A stretch of DNA of 7,977 nucleotides from Gammaproteobacteria bacterium (GCA_023380515.1 JAMCRH010000243.1:1-7977), one strand, 5' to 3'. Positions 1-6,869 are shown, counted from the first letter of the stretch. Notes: generated from the sequence alone by a model not told the origin. Program-made: numbers and translations.

Positions 1-1
1 T

Positions 2-85
2 ATGCGCATTGACTTAGAAGCTCAGCAACTGGAAATTATTGAACATGTTGAAACCATTTATTATCCCCGTAACTCTAGCCGCTAG
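2..85 (+). CDS. lptC: LptC C-terminal end (partial, 5' end outside window)
   Basis: Only the last 27 codons and the TAG stop are visible. The reading frame is open from the first full codon, and the peptide runs through residues such as [14 protein letters not shown] before stopping. This resembles the end of E. coli LptC, which has a similar short beta-strand followed by a VRTSYE-type segment. LptC is an inner-membrane-anchored protein with a periplasmic beta-jellyroll; it receives LPS from LptB2FG and passes it to LptA. The call rests on this short match plus the position directly before lptA and lptB, the order known from many gammaproteobacteria. The ATG at position 2 is most likely an internal methionine, not the start. 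The gene overlaps the next one by about 41 bases. Confidence 0.8.
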   Translation: MRIDLEAQQLEIIEHVETIYYPRNSSR

Positions 86-638
86 CCTTGTGTTAGTTCT
101 GGCTTCCTTTACGAGCCAGGCTAAGCTGATGGCGCAGGAGACTGAGTCACGCTCGCAGCTGTCGCAGTTGCAACGTGACTTTGAAGAGCCCATTCAAATT
201 CTTGCTGAGAATGACTTCCTTGACCTTGCCGCCAACGTCTATCGTGCTACCGGCAATGTGCGTATTAACCAAGGTACCCTGCGCATTACTGCGGATGAGC
301 TTGAGGTAACCGGCTTTGAAGAGCGCGACGGTGAAGTCGAGCTGTTTATTCTGCGTGGCACACCAGCAACCTACCAACAAGAAATTGAGCCCGGTGTTTT
401 AGTTGAAGCGCAAGCACACCTGATTGAATACAATGCTACCGAACGTACGCTGACACTCAGCACGTTAGCGGAATTGCGCCAAGACGGTAGCTTGGTGCGC
501 GCGAATCGCATTTCCTACAATATTGAACTGCAGCAAGTTATTTCCGAGAGTGGCGACGGCACCGAGCAAGTCGAAACAATTTTGCGGCCACGTCAGCGTC
601 AAAGTCAGAACCAAAACGGTAACGAGAACGGCAATTAA
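45..638 (+). CDS. lptA: LptA, periplasmic LPS transport bridge protein
   Basis: LptA forms the periplasmic beta-jellyroll bridge that carries LPS from LptC to LptD at the outer membrane. The 197-residue product, against 185 in E. coli, starts with a signal peptide: a lysine at residue 3, a hydrophobic stretch at about 5-22, and possible cleavage after SQA (24-26) or LMA (28-30). The OstA-like domain begins near the EPIQI segment and has the family's repeating strands: a GNV..NQGTLRI..DELEV segment, then GTPATYQQ, then an RA.RISYN segment. The tail is rich in Gln, Asn and Arg (about the last 20 residues). I chose ATG 45; an in-frame TTG at 39 would add two residues but has no better ribosome site. 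The start lies inside lptC, suggesting translational coupling. The stop is one base before lptB. Confidence 0.93.
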   Translation: MLKPFIIPVTLAASLVLVLASFTSQAKLMAQETESRSQLSQLQRDFEEPIQILAENDFLDLAANVYRATGNVRINQGTLRITADELEVTGFEERDGEVELFILRGTPATYQQEIEPGVLVEAQAHLIEYNATERTLTLSTLAELRQDGSLVRANRISYNIELQQVISESGDGTEQVETILRPRQRQSQNQNGNENGN

Positions 639-639
639 C

Positions 640-1365
640 ATGGCAACATTACGCGCAGAACACTTAGCGAAAGCATACAAAGGCCGTACCGTCGTTCGCG
701 ACGTCAGTATCGCCGTCAATGCAGGCCAAATCGTCGGCCTACTGGGTCCAAATGGCGCCGGTAAAACCACCACGTTTTATATGATCGTCGGGCTGGTCAA
801 CAACGACAAAGGCCATATTCGCCTTGACGACGAAGACATTACCTTACTGCCCATGCACGCCCGCGCGCGCAAAGGTATTGGCTACTTGCCACAGGAAGCT
901 TCGGTGTTTCGTAAGCTGACCGTGCGCGACAATATCATGGCCATTTTGGAAACCCGCAGTGACCTTACCCCCGCTCAACGCGAAGAAAAACTTGATGAGC
1001 TCGTCAATGAATTTCACATTGGCCACATCGTCAATAGCTTAGGTATGAGCTTGTCCGGTGGTGAACGTCGCCGCGTGGAAATTGCCCGGGCACTGGCCGC
1101 TGAGCCAAAATTTATTTTGCTCGACGAACCATTTGCCGGGGTAGACCCAATTTCCGTGCTCGATATTAAAAAGATTATTCAGCAACTCAGCGACCGCGGC
1201 ATCGGTGTTTTGATCACCGACCACAATGTCCGGGAGACCCTCTCCGTGTGCGAAACAGCTTATATCGTGAGCCACGGTGAACTGATTGCAACGGGCAACG
1301 CACAAGAGATTCTCGCCAACGAAACAGTAAAAGAAGTGTATTTAGGCGACCAATTCTCCTTGTAA
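640..1365 (+). CDS. lptB: LptB, ATPase of the LPS export ABC transporter
   Basis: LptB is the cytoplasmic ATPase that works as a dimer with LptF and LptG to extract LPS from the inner membrane. The product is 241 residues, the same length as the E. coli protein. Visible motifs are Walker A GPNGAGKT with Lys42, the Q-loop in YLPQEAS, the signature LSGGE (138-142), Walker [13 protein letters not shown] with catalytic Glu163, and the switch His195 in ITDHNV. These positions match E. coli numbering. ATG 640 was chosen because [15 protein letters not shown] is the family N-terminus; the frame stays open upstream to 523, but that stretch overlaps lptA. No strong Shine-Dalgarno sequence is visible, and only one base separates it from the lptA stop, so reinitiation or coupling is likely. 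LptF and LptG are not in the window. Confidence 0.98.
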   Translation: MATLRAEHLAKAYKGRTVVRDVSIAVNAGQIVGLLGPNGAGKTTTFYMIVGLVNNDKGHIRLDDEDITLLPMHARARKGIGYLPQEASVFRKLTVRDNIMAILETRSDLTPAQREEKLDELVNEFHIGHIVNSLGMSLSGGERRRVEIARALAAEPKFILLDEPFAGVDPISVLDIKKIIQQLSDRGIGVLITDHNVRETLSVCETAYIVSHGELIATGNAQEILANETVKEVYLGDQFSL

Positions 1366-1377
1366 TTTCCGCAAAAA

Positions 1378-1425
1378 GACCAATGATATAAGTAAGAGCA
1401 CAATTTAATATTCGCTCACTTGGTC
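1378..1425 (+). promoter_or_regulatory. Inverted repeat in the lptB-rpoN gap, possible leader stem-loop
   Basis: GACCAATGA at 1378-1386 can pair with TCA-C-TTGGTC at 1416-1425, giving 6 plus 3 base pairs with one bulged C. It encloses an AT-rich loop of 29 bases that contains TTTAATATT. The element ends three bases before the rpoN Shine-Dalgarno sequence TAAGGA (1428-1433). No T-tract follows, so it does not look like an lptB terminator. It could be a leader structure or an operator for an rpoN promoter in the AT-rich stretch. I could not place a convincing -35/-10 pair. Half-sites this short can arise by chance. Confidence 0.3.
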
Positions 1426-1448
1426 GTTAAGGAACCCAAATCGCATTC

Positions 1449-2801
1449 ATGAAACAAGGTCTGCAGCTTAAGTTTAGTCAAAACCTCACAATGACTCCGC
1501 AATTGCAGCAAGCCATTCGGCTCCTGCAGTTGTCTTCTCTGGAGTTACAAACCGAGGTGCAAGAAGCCTTAGAAGCTAACCCGCTGCTAGAACTACCCGA
1601 GCCCGACAGTCAGGACGAACAAGCGCCTTGGGACTCTCGAATTTCTGCGGGCACTTCGTCAAGTGCCGGCCAAGCCAACGAAGAAGACTACGTTTACCAA
1701 GGCGAAACCACCGAAAGCCTGCAAGATTACTTGCGCTGGCAAATGCGGCTGTCGCATTTCACGCCAACCGACGAAATCATCGCTGAAGCGATTATCGATG
1801 CCATCGACGACAATGGCTATCTGCAACAAACCCTCGAAGAAATTCACGCTGCCGTAATCAGTCAGGACGACGACATTAGTTTTGACGAAGTGGCAGTGAC
1901 ACTGAAACGCATTCAACACTTTGACCCGGTTGGCGTTGGCGCCCGCGGCGTTGGCGAATGTTTGCTGATACAACTGAACCAGCTACCAGCAGACACCCCT
2001 GTGTTAAGTGCTGCTAAGCTCGTGGTAAGCAAACACCTCGACCTCCTTGGCCGGCGCGACTACCGCACATTGGCGCGGCGCACCCGGTTGTCTGAAGGTA
2101 AGCTCAAAGACGTTCTCGATCTCATTCAAAAATTGAATCCACGCCCAGGCGAATGTTTCGGGGAACGCGAGTCCGACTATGTCATTCCCGATGTATTGGT
2201 GAGTAAACACAACGGCCGCTGGCGGGTTGCGTTAAATCCCAACGCCGCACCGAAATTGCGGATTAATAGTGCCTATGCTGATCTACCGCAAAGTCACTGT
2301 ACGCAAGCCGATTCACAATATATCCGACAGCATTTACAAGACGCACGCTGGCTGATTAAAAGTATTGAAAGCAGAAATGAAACTTTATTGAAGGTTGCCC
2401 ATTGTATCGTGCAACGACAACAGGCATTCTTTGAACATGGCCCAGAAGCAATGAAACCAATGATTCTGAGTGATGTCGCAGAAAGTATAGAGATGCATGA
2501 ATCGACAATATCGCGTGTCACTACGCAAAAGTTCATGCATACCCCGCAAGGCGTGTTTGAGTTGAAGTACTTCTTCTCCAGCCACGTCAGCGGTGACAAC
2601 GGGGACGATTTTTCATCAACTGCCATCCGAGCCTTAATTCGCAAGTTGGTGGCAGCGGAAAATCCTGCGAAGCCATTGAGTGACAGTAAGTTAGCTGCAC
2701 TGCTCGGCGAGCAGGGAATACAGGTAGCAAGAAGGACCATTGCGAAGTATCGGGAATCACTCAATATCCCGTCTTCGAGCCAACGGAAGACTCTACTTTA
2801 A
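1449..2801 (+). CDS. rpoN: RNA polymerase sigma-54 factor
   Basis: Sigma-54 binds core RNA polymerase and recognises -24/-12 promoters that need an AAA+ activator to open. The product has 450 residues, slightly shorter than the 477 of E. coli. Region I is the start, [20 protein letters not shown], followed by a Leu- and Gln-rich segment to about residue 50 that contacts activators. An acidic linker follows (about 50-85), then the core-binding domain from about 90. A helix-turn-helix lies at about 340-362 ([18 protein letters not shown]). The RpoN box [10 protein letters not shown] is at 427-436. The ATG is fixed by the family N-terminus and by an in-frame TAA at 1428. The Shine-Dalgarno match TAAGGA lies 15 bases before the start, unusually far. 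hpf follows after 26 bases, as in the classic rpoN operon. Confidence 0.98.
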   Translation: MKQGLQLKFSQNLTMTPQLQQAIRLLQLSSLELQTEVQEALEANPLLELPEPDSQDEQAPWDSRISAGTSSSAGQANEEDYVYQGETTESLQDYLRWQMRLSHFTPTDEIIAEAIIDAIDDNGYLQQTLEEIHAAVISQDDDISFDEVAVTLKRIQHFDPVGVGARGVGECLLIQLNQLPADTPVLSAAKLVVSKHLDLLGRRDYRTLARRTRLSEGKLKDVLDLIQKLNPRPGECFGERESDYVIPDVLVSKHNGRWRVALNPNAAPKLRINSAYADLPQSHCTQADSQYIRQHLQDARWLIKSIESRNETLLKVAHCIVQRQQAFFEHGPEAMKPMILSDVAESIEMHESTISRVTTQKFMHTPQGVFELKYFFSSHVSGDNGDDFSSTAIRALIRKLVAAENPAKPLSDSKLAALLGEQGIQVARRTIAKYRESLNIPSSSQRKTLL

Positions 2802-2827
2802 CCACGTCAACAGAAGGAAGATGTGCT

Positions 2828-3115
2828 ATGCAAATTAATCTAACTGGTCATCATGTAGATATTACTGACGCTTTACGTGAGTATGTTGATACTAAGTTCG
2901 CTAAGCTAGAGCGCCACTTCGACCATATCAACAACGTCTATGTCATTTTAAACGTTGAAAAATTAATGCAAAAAGCCGAAGCTACAGTTCACCTGAATGG
3001 CGGTGAAGTGTTTGCCACTTCGGAGCATCAAGACATGTATGCAGCCATCGACGCTCTGATTGATAAGCTCGATCGTCAAGTTATTAAACATAAAGAAAAA
3101 CTGAAGAAACACTAA
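2828..3115 (+). CDS. hpf: Short-form ribosome hibernation promoting factor HPF
   Basis: HPF binds the 30S subunit in the mRNA/tRNA channel and helps form inactive 100S ribosome dimers in stationary phase. The product is 95 residues, the size of the short gammaproteobacterial HPF rather than the long form with a C-terminal dimerisation domain. The N-terminus MQINLTGHHVDITDALREYV, the central VNGGE-like HLNGGEVFA segment and the highly conserved QDMYAAIDALIDKLDRQ helix all match. The C-terminus is lysine-rich (KHKEKLKKH), as expected for an rRNA-binding protein. A good Shine-Dalgarno sequence, AAGGAAG at 2814-2820, lies seven bases before the ATG. The gene sits between rpoN and ptsN, the usual place for hpf in this class. 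Confidence 0.97.
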   Translation: MQINLTGHHVDITDALREYVDTKFAKLERHFDHINNVYVILNVEKLMQKAEATVHLNGGEVFATSEHQDMYAAIDALIDKLDRQVIKHKEKLKKH

Positions 3116-3120
3116 GGACT

Positions 3121-3585
3121 ATGAACCTCAAAGAGATCCTAAGCCCGGACTGTACACGTGTCAGTGTCGCCGAGAGCAGTAAAAAACGCGTATTGGAATA
3201 TATCAGCCAATTACTGGCGCCGAAATTAGCCGGCGTCAGTAAGAGCGATATTTTCGACAGCTTACTTCAACGCGAGCGTCTCGGCAGTACCGGGATAGGA
3301 CTCGGCATTGCAATCCCGCATGGCCGGCTGGAAAATGCCGGCCAACCGGTTGCAGCGCTATTAACGCTTGCCGAACCGATTGATTTCGATGCCATCGACA
3401 ATCAGCCGGTTGATCTCGTTTTTGCGTTACTCGTGCCAAAAGACAACCCAGAAATTCATTTGAAAACGCTCTCTGCTGTTGCTGAGCGTTTAAACAATAA
3501 GGACTGCTGTCGGAGTTTACGGCATGCCAGCAGCGACGCTGAGCTGCATGAACTCATGACACAGGATCCCGCACTATGCAGTTAA
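3121..3585 (+). CDS. ptsN: PTS EIIA-Ntr, regulatory phosphoacceptor
   Basis: EIIA-Ntr is the end of the nitrogen phosphotransferase chain (PtsP, NPr, EIIA-Ntr). It transports no sugar but regulates, in E. coli, potassium transport and other targets according to its phosphorylation state. The 154-residue product is one PTS EIIA type-2 domain. The phosphorylated His67 sits in GIAIPHGRL, corresponding to E. coli His73, and is preceded by the family segment RERLGSTGIGLG. The segment AIDNQPVDLVFALLVP is also characteristic. The ribosome site is AAGGA at 3114-3118, overlapping the hpf stop codon and only two bases from the ATG. The 3' end overlaps rapZ by 10 bases, so rapZ translation is probably coupled to this gene. 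Confidence 0.97.
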   Translation: MNLKEILSPDCTRVSVAESSKKRVLEYISQLLAPKLAGVSKSDIFDSLLQRERLGSTGIGLGIAIPHGRLENAGQPVAALLTLAEPIDFDAIDNQPVDLVFALLVPKDNPEIHLKTLSAVAERLNNKDCCRSLRHASSDAELHELMTQDPALCS

Positions 3586-4433
3586 TTGTGGTCAGCGGCC
3601 GTTCTGGCTCAGGAAAAACCGTCGCACTAAGAGCCTTAGAAGACCTTGGCTTTTATTGCGTCGACAACCTGCCGATGGCATTGCTGCCCACCCTGTTGCA
3701 CTCTGTGTTTGGTCGCTTTGAAAACATCGCTGTCAGCATTGACGTGCGCAACCTCGAAGCCGACGTGAAAGACCTCAACGAAACCCTCGAATTTTTGCCC
3801 CACGACGTTAAAGCCGAAGTACTGTTTATTGACGCCAGTGACGAGACATTAATTCGACGTTACGGCGAAACCCGCCGAATGCATCCGCTGTCACATAATC
3901 AAGCGACATTAGCTGACGCAATCGCAACCGAGGGGCAACTTCTTGAGCCGCTTGCTGCATTAGCAACTTGGCGCCTTGATAGCAGCGAATTGAGTGTTCA
4001 TGACCTGATTGAGCAAGTCAACGAGCGTGTACTGGGCCGCAGTGAAAACCAAATGATCTTAGTCCTCATGTCGTTTGGCTTTAAACACGGTTTGCCGACC
4101 ACTGCCGACACGGTTTTCGATGCTCGAATTCTGCCCAACCCGCATTGGGAGCCTGAGTTGCGGCCTTATTCCGGCCTCGACGCGCCTGTGCAAAACTTTC
4201 TCCAACAGCAGCCCTTGGTGAGTAAGTTTATTCACCAAACTGAGACGTTTATTAGCACTTGGTTACCCTATTTCCAACGCAGTAACCGTAGCTATTTAAC
4301 CGTTGCCATCGGTTGCACCGGTGGCCAACATCGCTCGGTGTACATCACCGAAACTCTTGCTGCACTATTGCAAAATCAACATGCCAAAATTCGTGTGAAA
4401 CATCGCGAGCTTGAGCGTAAGAAGAATCAATAA
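3576..4433 (+). CDS. rapZ: RapZ, RNase adaptor controlling GlmZ sRNA and GlmS level
   Basis: In E. coli, RapZ binds the sRNA GlmZ and hands it to RNase E, lowering synthesis of GlmS and so of glucosamine-6-phosphate; it also senses that metabolite. The product has 285 residues, one more than in E. coli. The N-terminal P-loop domain shows Walker A GRSGSGKT at 8-15 (Lys14), the DNLP segment and a Walker B-like LFIDA ending near residue 86. The C-terminal domain keeps His190 in NPHWEPELRP and Cys247, His252 and Arg253 in GCTGGQHRS, at the same numbers as in E. coli. The basic tail HRELERKKNQ fits RNA binding. ATG 3576 has AGGA at 3563-3566 and lies within the end of ptsN. Whether this organism has GlmZ and GlmY cannot be seen here. 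Confidence 0.96.
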   Translation: MQLIVVSGRSGSGKTVALRALEDLGFYCVDNLPMALLPTLLHSVFGRFENIAVSIDVRNLEADVKDLNETLEFLPHDVKAEVLFIDASDETLIRRYGETRRMHPLSHNQATLADAIATEGQLLEPLAALATWRLDSSELSVHDLIEQVNERVLGRSENQMILVLMSFGFKHGLPTTADTVFDARILPNPHWEPELRPYSGLDAPVQNFLQQQPLVSKFIHQTETFISTWLPYFQRSNRSYLTVAIGCTGGQHRSVYITETLAALLQNQHAKIRVKHRELERKKNQ

Positions 4434-4445
4434 ATCGAGCTGTCC

Positions 4446-4727
4446 ATGTCCATGACCGAAGTCTCTCGTACTGTCCTCATTCGCAATAAACTTGGCCTGC
4501 ACGCGCGTGCCGCCACGAAACTGGCGAAACTCGCTAGCCAATTTGACGCCAAAATTACCATTGGACAAGGGGAAAAGTCGGTCGACGCGAGCAGTGTCAT
4601 GGGCTTAATGCTGCTCGCCAGTCAGCAAGGTAAGGAAATTAGTGTTAAGGCTGTAGGTCCAGACGCCGAGCAAGCACTCGACGCTGTCACCCAATTGATT
4701 TACGACCGCTTCGACGAAGACGAATAA
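4446..4727 (+). CDS. npr: NPr, HPr-like phosphocarrier of the nitrogen PTS
   Basis: NPr (PtsO) takes phosphate from PtsP (EI-Ntr) and gives it to EIIA-Ntr, whose gene lies just upstream. The 93-residue product is a single HPr fold. The phosphorylated residue is His19 in the segment KLGLHARAATKLA. The second half contains the family pattern VDASSVMGLMLLASQQG around the regulatory-serine region (Ser49/Ser50), then an acidic end, DRFDEDE. The residue after His-Ala-Arg is Ala, not the Pro of sugar HPr and E. coli NPr; PtsO proteins of other proteobacteria such as Pseudomonas also have Ala here. ATG 4446 is preferred over ATG 4452 because a weak GAG site lies six bases upstream. The gap to rapZ is 12 bases. 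It is probably the last gene of the rpoN group. Confidence 0.94.
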   Translation: MSMTEVSRTVLIRNKLGLHARAATKLAKLASQFDAKITIGQGEKSVDASSVMGLMLLASQQGKEISVKAVGPDAEQALDAVTQLIYDRFDEDE

Positions 4728-4734
4728 GCGGTCG
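4703..4734 (+). repeat. Perfect 9-bp inverted repeat across the npr stop codon
   Basis: CGACCGCTT at 4703-4711 is the exact reverse complement of AAGCGGTCG at 4726-4734, with a 14-base loop between them. The stem is GC-rich and starts in the last codons of npr; its 3' arm includes two bases of the TAA stop (4725-4727). No T-tract follows on either strand, so it is not a standard intrinsic terminator. It may be an mRNA-end stabilising hairpin or part of a bidirectional stop signal between the converging npr and pmbA genes. Confidence 0.55.
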
Positions 4735-4739
4735 AACGA

Positions 4740-4766
4740 CAACGCCTAGACATCAACGCCTAGGCG
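4740..4766. terminator. Duplicated 10-mer forming a hairpin, weak terminator candidate
   Basis: CAACGCCTAG occurs at 4740-4749 and again at 4754-4763. The second copy runs into GCG, making the 10-bp palindrome CGCCTAGGCG (4757-4766). CGCCTAG at 4743-4749 can therefore pair with CTAGGCG at 4760-4766 over a 10-base loop. Read on the - strand, downstream of pmbA, the stem is followed by TTGTCGTT, which is moderately U-rich. On the + strand, TTCTTTT comes about ten bases later. Its place between two converging genes fits a weak, possibly bidirectional terminator, but neither side has a good U-tract. Confidence 0.35.
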
Positions 4767-4778
4767 CGCTGCCATTCT

Positions 4779-4842
4779 TTTGCAAACGTTATTTGCCAAC
4801 GTTATTTACCAACGTTTTTTACCAACGTTTTTGCAAACATTA
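4779..4842. repeat. Five-unit 13-bp tandem repeat between npr and pmbA
   Basis: The units are TTTGCAAACGTTA (4779-4791), TTTGCCAACGTTA (4792-4804), TTTACCAACGTTT (4805-4817), TTTACCAACGTTT (4818-4830) and TTGCAAACATTA (4831-4842, one base short). The consensus is TTTRCMAACGTTW with the palindrome AACGTT as core. Units 3 and 4 are identical, and the two outer units share GCAAAC. The last unit contains the pmbA stop codon (complement of 4840-4842). Units can pair with each other (AAACGTT with AACGTTT), and the + strand has T-runs after the core, so a role in ending npr transcription is possible. It could also be a simple replication-slippage repeat. Confidence 0.85.
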
Positions 4843-6237
4843 CTGGCCAGCGACTTTCATTGCTGACACCAACACCGAACCACTTAACACACCGTGACGC
4901 GGGTCAACGTCGTCGCCAATCGCAACAATATTCGCAAACATATCCCGTAAATTACCCGCAACGGTCACTTCTGTAACCGGGAACTGAATTTCGCCGTTCT
5001 CAACCCAGAACCCAGCAGCACCGCGGCTGTAATCACCGGTCACCAAATTCACACCTTGGCCCATGAGCTCGGTCACGAGCAAGCCGGTACCCATTTGCTT
5101 GCACAGTGCATCGAGCCCTGCTGCAGTGTGATCAGCGTCGGCACGAATAAACCAGTTATGAATGCCGCCAGCATGTCCGGTACTCTGCATACCCAATTTC
5201 CGTGCCGCATAACTGGTAAGTAAGTACGTACTGACAACGCCATCATTAACGATGTCACGGGCTTCGGTACGCACCCCTTCGTGGTCAAATGGGGTCGTTG
5301 CTAAGCCACCGGCGAGCAATGGTTCTTCCTGAATGCTCAACCAGCTCGGAAACACTTGCTTACCAAGATGGTCGAGTAAGAAGGTACTTTTCCGGTACAA
5401 GTTACCACCGCTAATCGCCCCGGCGAACTGGCCAAATAAGTGATGAGCAAGGTCTCGATGGAAAATTACCGGCACTGTGCAGGTTGGCACTGAACGTGCA
5501 CCTAAGCGCGCGACAGTGTTGGCCACCGCCTCGAGGGCAACCGCTTCGGGTGCCAATAAACGCTGCGGATCGCGAGCAATGGTGTAAGCATAGTCCCGCT
5601 CCATGACATCACCTTGCTTAGCTATCGGCATACAACTCAAACTCTGACGCGAACTCATGTAATGGCCGAGGAACTTATGGCTGTTACCGTAAACACGGAA
5701 ACCACAGTGGCTACTGTAATGGGCGCCGTCTGAGTTAATAATGCGTTCGTCGGCATTGAGCATGGCCTGCTCACAAGCGAGCGCAACTTGCGTCGCGTGC
5801 TCGGGTGACTGTGGTGCCGGATAGAATAACTCAGGGTCGCTGTAGCCAAATGCCATCAGCTCTTTGTCGGCTAAACCGGCAGCAGGATCAGCCTCGGTCC
5901 AACGCGCAATGGCATCCGCTTTTTCCACCGTGGCGCGAATCGCCGCTGGTGATAAATCAGAGGTGCTGGCACTGCCTTTACTTTGCGAACCGTCTTTGTG
6001 ACGACGATATACAGTAATACCCAGCGAGCCGTCTTGGTTAAATTCGACTGTTTCCACTTCCGCTAAACGGGTCGACACACTTAAACCACGACTATGAGAA
6101 ATTGCACATTCTGCGGCACTGGCGCCAGCTTTTTTCGCTTGCTTCAGCGCTTCTTCAACTGCGTCCACAGCGCGCTCTAAGTCCGGCTGCAATTGCTCTT
6201 TTGCCGTAATTTCAGGAATCGTTACTTCTTGTGTCAT
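4840..6237 (-). CDS. pmbA: PmbA/TldE, partner subunit of the TldD/TldE protease
   Basis: TldE (PmbA) pairs with TldD in a cytoplasmic metalloprotease that, in E. coli, degrades unfolded peptides, processes microcin B17 and affects CcdA turnover. The product has 465 residues, against 450 in E. coli, with a slightly longer N-terminus. Matching segments are VEFNQDGSLGITVYRR, MERDYAYTIARD, AGAISGGNLYRKSTFLLD, STGHAGGIHNW, VTELMGQGVN followed by TGDYSRGAAGFWVENG, and the end MKVAGQ. It lacks the HExxxH zinc motif, as expected: zinc is bound by TldD. The start has a good ribosome site, AAAAGG, seven bases before the ATG on the - strand. darP is divergent across 83 bases, as yjgA and pmbA are in E. 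coli. tldD lies on the same strand beyond darP. Confidence 0.96.
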   Translation of the reverse strand: MTQEVTIPEITAKEQLQPDLERAVDAVEEALKQAKKAGASAAECAISHSRGLSVSTRLAEVETVEFNQDGSLGITVYRRHKDGSQSKGSASTSDLSPAAIRATVEKADAIARWTEADPAAGLADKELMAFGYSDPELFYPAPQSPEHATQVALACEQAMLNADERIINSDGAHYSSHCGFRVYGNSHKFLGHYMSSRQSLSCMPIAKQGDVMERDYAYTIARDPQRLLAPEAVALEAVANTVARLGARSVPTCTVPVIFHRDLAHHLFGQFAGAISGGNLYRKSTFLLDHLGKQVFPSWLSIQEEPLLAGGLATTPFDHEGVRTEARDIVNDGVVSTYLLTSYAARKLGMQSTGHAGGIHNWFIRADADHTAAGLDALCKQMGTGLLVTELMGQGVNLVTGDYSRGAAGFWVENGEIQFPVTEVTVAGNLRDMFANIVAIGDDVDPRHGVLSGSVLVSAMKVAGQ

Positions 6238-6320
6238 GAAATAGCCTTTTAGTTGTTAATCGCACGCCGATACCACGGCAGCGCAGATCCTGATAAACTA
6301 GTGCGTATGAATTAGGCATA
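6238..6320. other. 83-bp intergenic region between divergent pmbA and darP
   Basis: This gap must hold the starts of both divergent transcripts if each gene has its own promoter. On the + strand, TGATAAACTA (6291-6300) and TATGAA (6306-6311) look -10-like, but neither has a good -35 at the right distance. On the - strand I found the pmbA ribosome site AAAAGG but no clear promoter. I saw no strong palindrome or operator. Confidence 0.4.
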
Positions 6321-6869
6321 ATGAACGAATACGTGGATACCTTCATGCAATACGACGATCAGGACGAATTTTCATCTGCTGATGATTTCAGCAAAACCCA
6401 GTTAAAGCGCGAAGCCGCTGCCATGCATGATCTCGGCGTGAAATTGGTGAATATGGGCAGCAATACCCTCAAGCAACTGCCTCTCGATGAAGAGTTGCTC
6501 ACCAATATCAAACTGGCTCAAAAAATTGCCAACAAGCGCGAAGGTTATCGTCGACAGCTGCAGTACTTAGGAAAGTTACTGCGTCAACGTGACACCGACG
6601 ACTTGCTTCTTGCAATCGACAAAATCGAAAACCGTGCGCTTTACGAGGCTGCTCATTTCCATGCTCTGGAGCAATGGCGCGACCGCATTTTGCAACAAGG
6701 CGACGATGGTGTTCAGGCCTTTTTAGACCAGTATCCGCATGCGGATCGTCAGCAGTTACGCCAGTGGGTTCGCCAAGCGAAGAAAGAGCAAGAACAAAAT
6801 AAACCACCAGCGGCTGCACGCGCTTTGTTTAAATATATCCGCGGCGTTACCGAAACCACCGCGTCATAA
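6321..6869 (+). CDS. darP: DarP (YjgA family), dual-action ribosome maturation factor
   Basis: DarP associates with late 50S precursors and helps ribosome assembly, acting in E. coli on the peptidyl-transferase-centre region of 23S rRNA. The product has 182 residues against 183 in E. coli and is largely helical. Family segments are an acidic N-terminus (about 1-25), TQLKREAAAMHDLG near 26-39, PLDEELLTNIKLAQKI, then RRQLQYLGKLLRQRD, the RDRILQQGDD segment, and HADRQQLRQWVRQAKKE followed by NKPPAAARALFKYIR. ATG 6321 is chosen because it gives the expected length; ATG 6345 would cut the acidic start. No strong Shine-Dalgarno sequence is visible. It is divergent from pmbA and convergent with tldD, with two bases between the darP and tldD stop codons. 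Confidence 0.95.
   Translation: MNEYVDTFMQYDDQDEFSSADDFSKTQLKREAAAMHDLGVKLVNMGSNTLKQLPLDEELLTNIKLAQKIANKREGYRRQLQYLGKLLRQRDTDDLLLAIDKIENRALYEAAHFHALEQWRDRILQQGDDGVQAFLDQYPHADRQQLRQWVRQAKKEQEQNKPPAAARALFKYIRGVTETTAS

Noticed and set aside
523..639. Upstream extension of the lptB reading frame (would give a 280-residue protein)
   Set aside because: It overlaps lptA in another frame; LptB family similarity begins at ATG 640 and gives exactly 241 residues.
2281..2520. AT-richer patch in the second half of rpoN (about 42% GC by hand count, against about 67% in 2041-2100)
   Set aside because: The protein stays continuous and family-like across it, and other parts of rpoN are also below 50%, so this is local variation and not a sign of transfer.
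2294..2764. 156-codon open frame on the - strand inside rpoN
   Set aside because: It is fully antisense to the well-supported RpoN C-terminal half; its Cys- and Ser-rich product resembles no family I know and it has no clear ribosome site.
2821..2838. Five-codon mini-ORF (ATG TGC TAT GCA AAT TAA) overlapping the hpf start
   Set aside because: Its ATG directly abuts the Shine-Dalgarno sequence with no spacer, while hpf's own ATG has the normal seven-base spacing.
4779..4842. CRISPR-like or replication-iteron reading of the 13-bp repeats
   Set aside because: Units are contiguous with no spacers and much too short for CRISPR; no DnaA-box-like sequence or replication gene is nearby.
5485..5500. 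Sigma-54-like site TGGCAC-N5-GTGCA with correct GG/GC spacing
   Set aside because: It is inside pmbA coding sequence, antisense to it, deviates from TTGC at the -12 element and faces no nearby gene start. It was tempting because rpoN is in the window.
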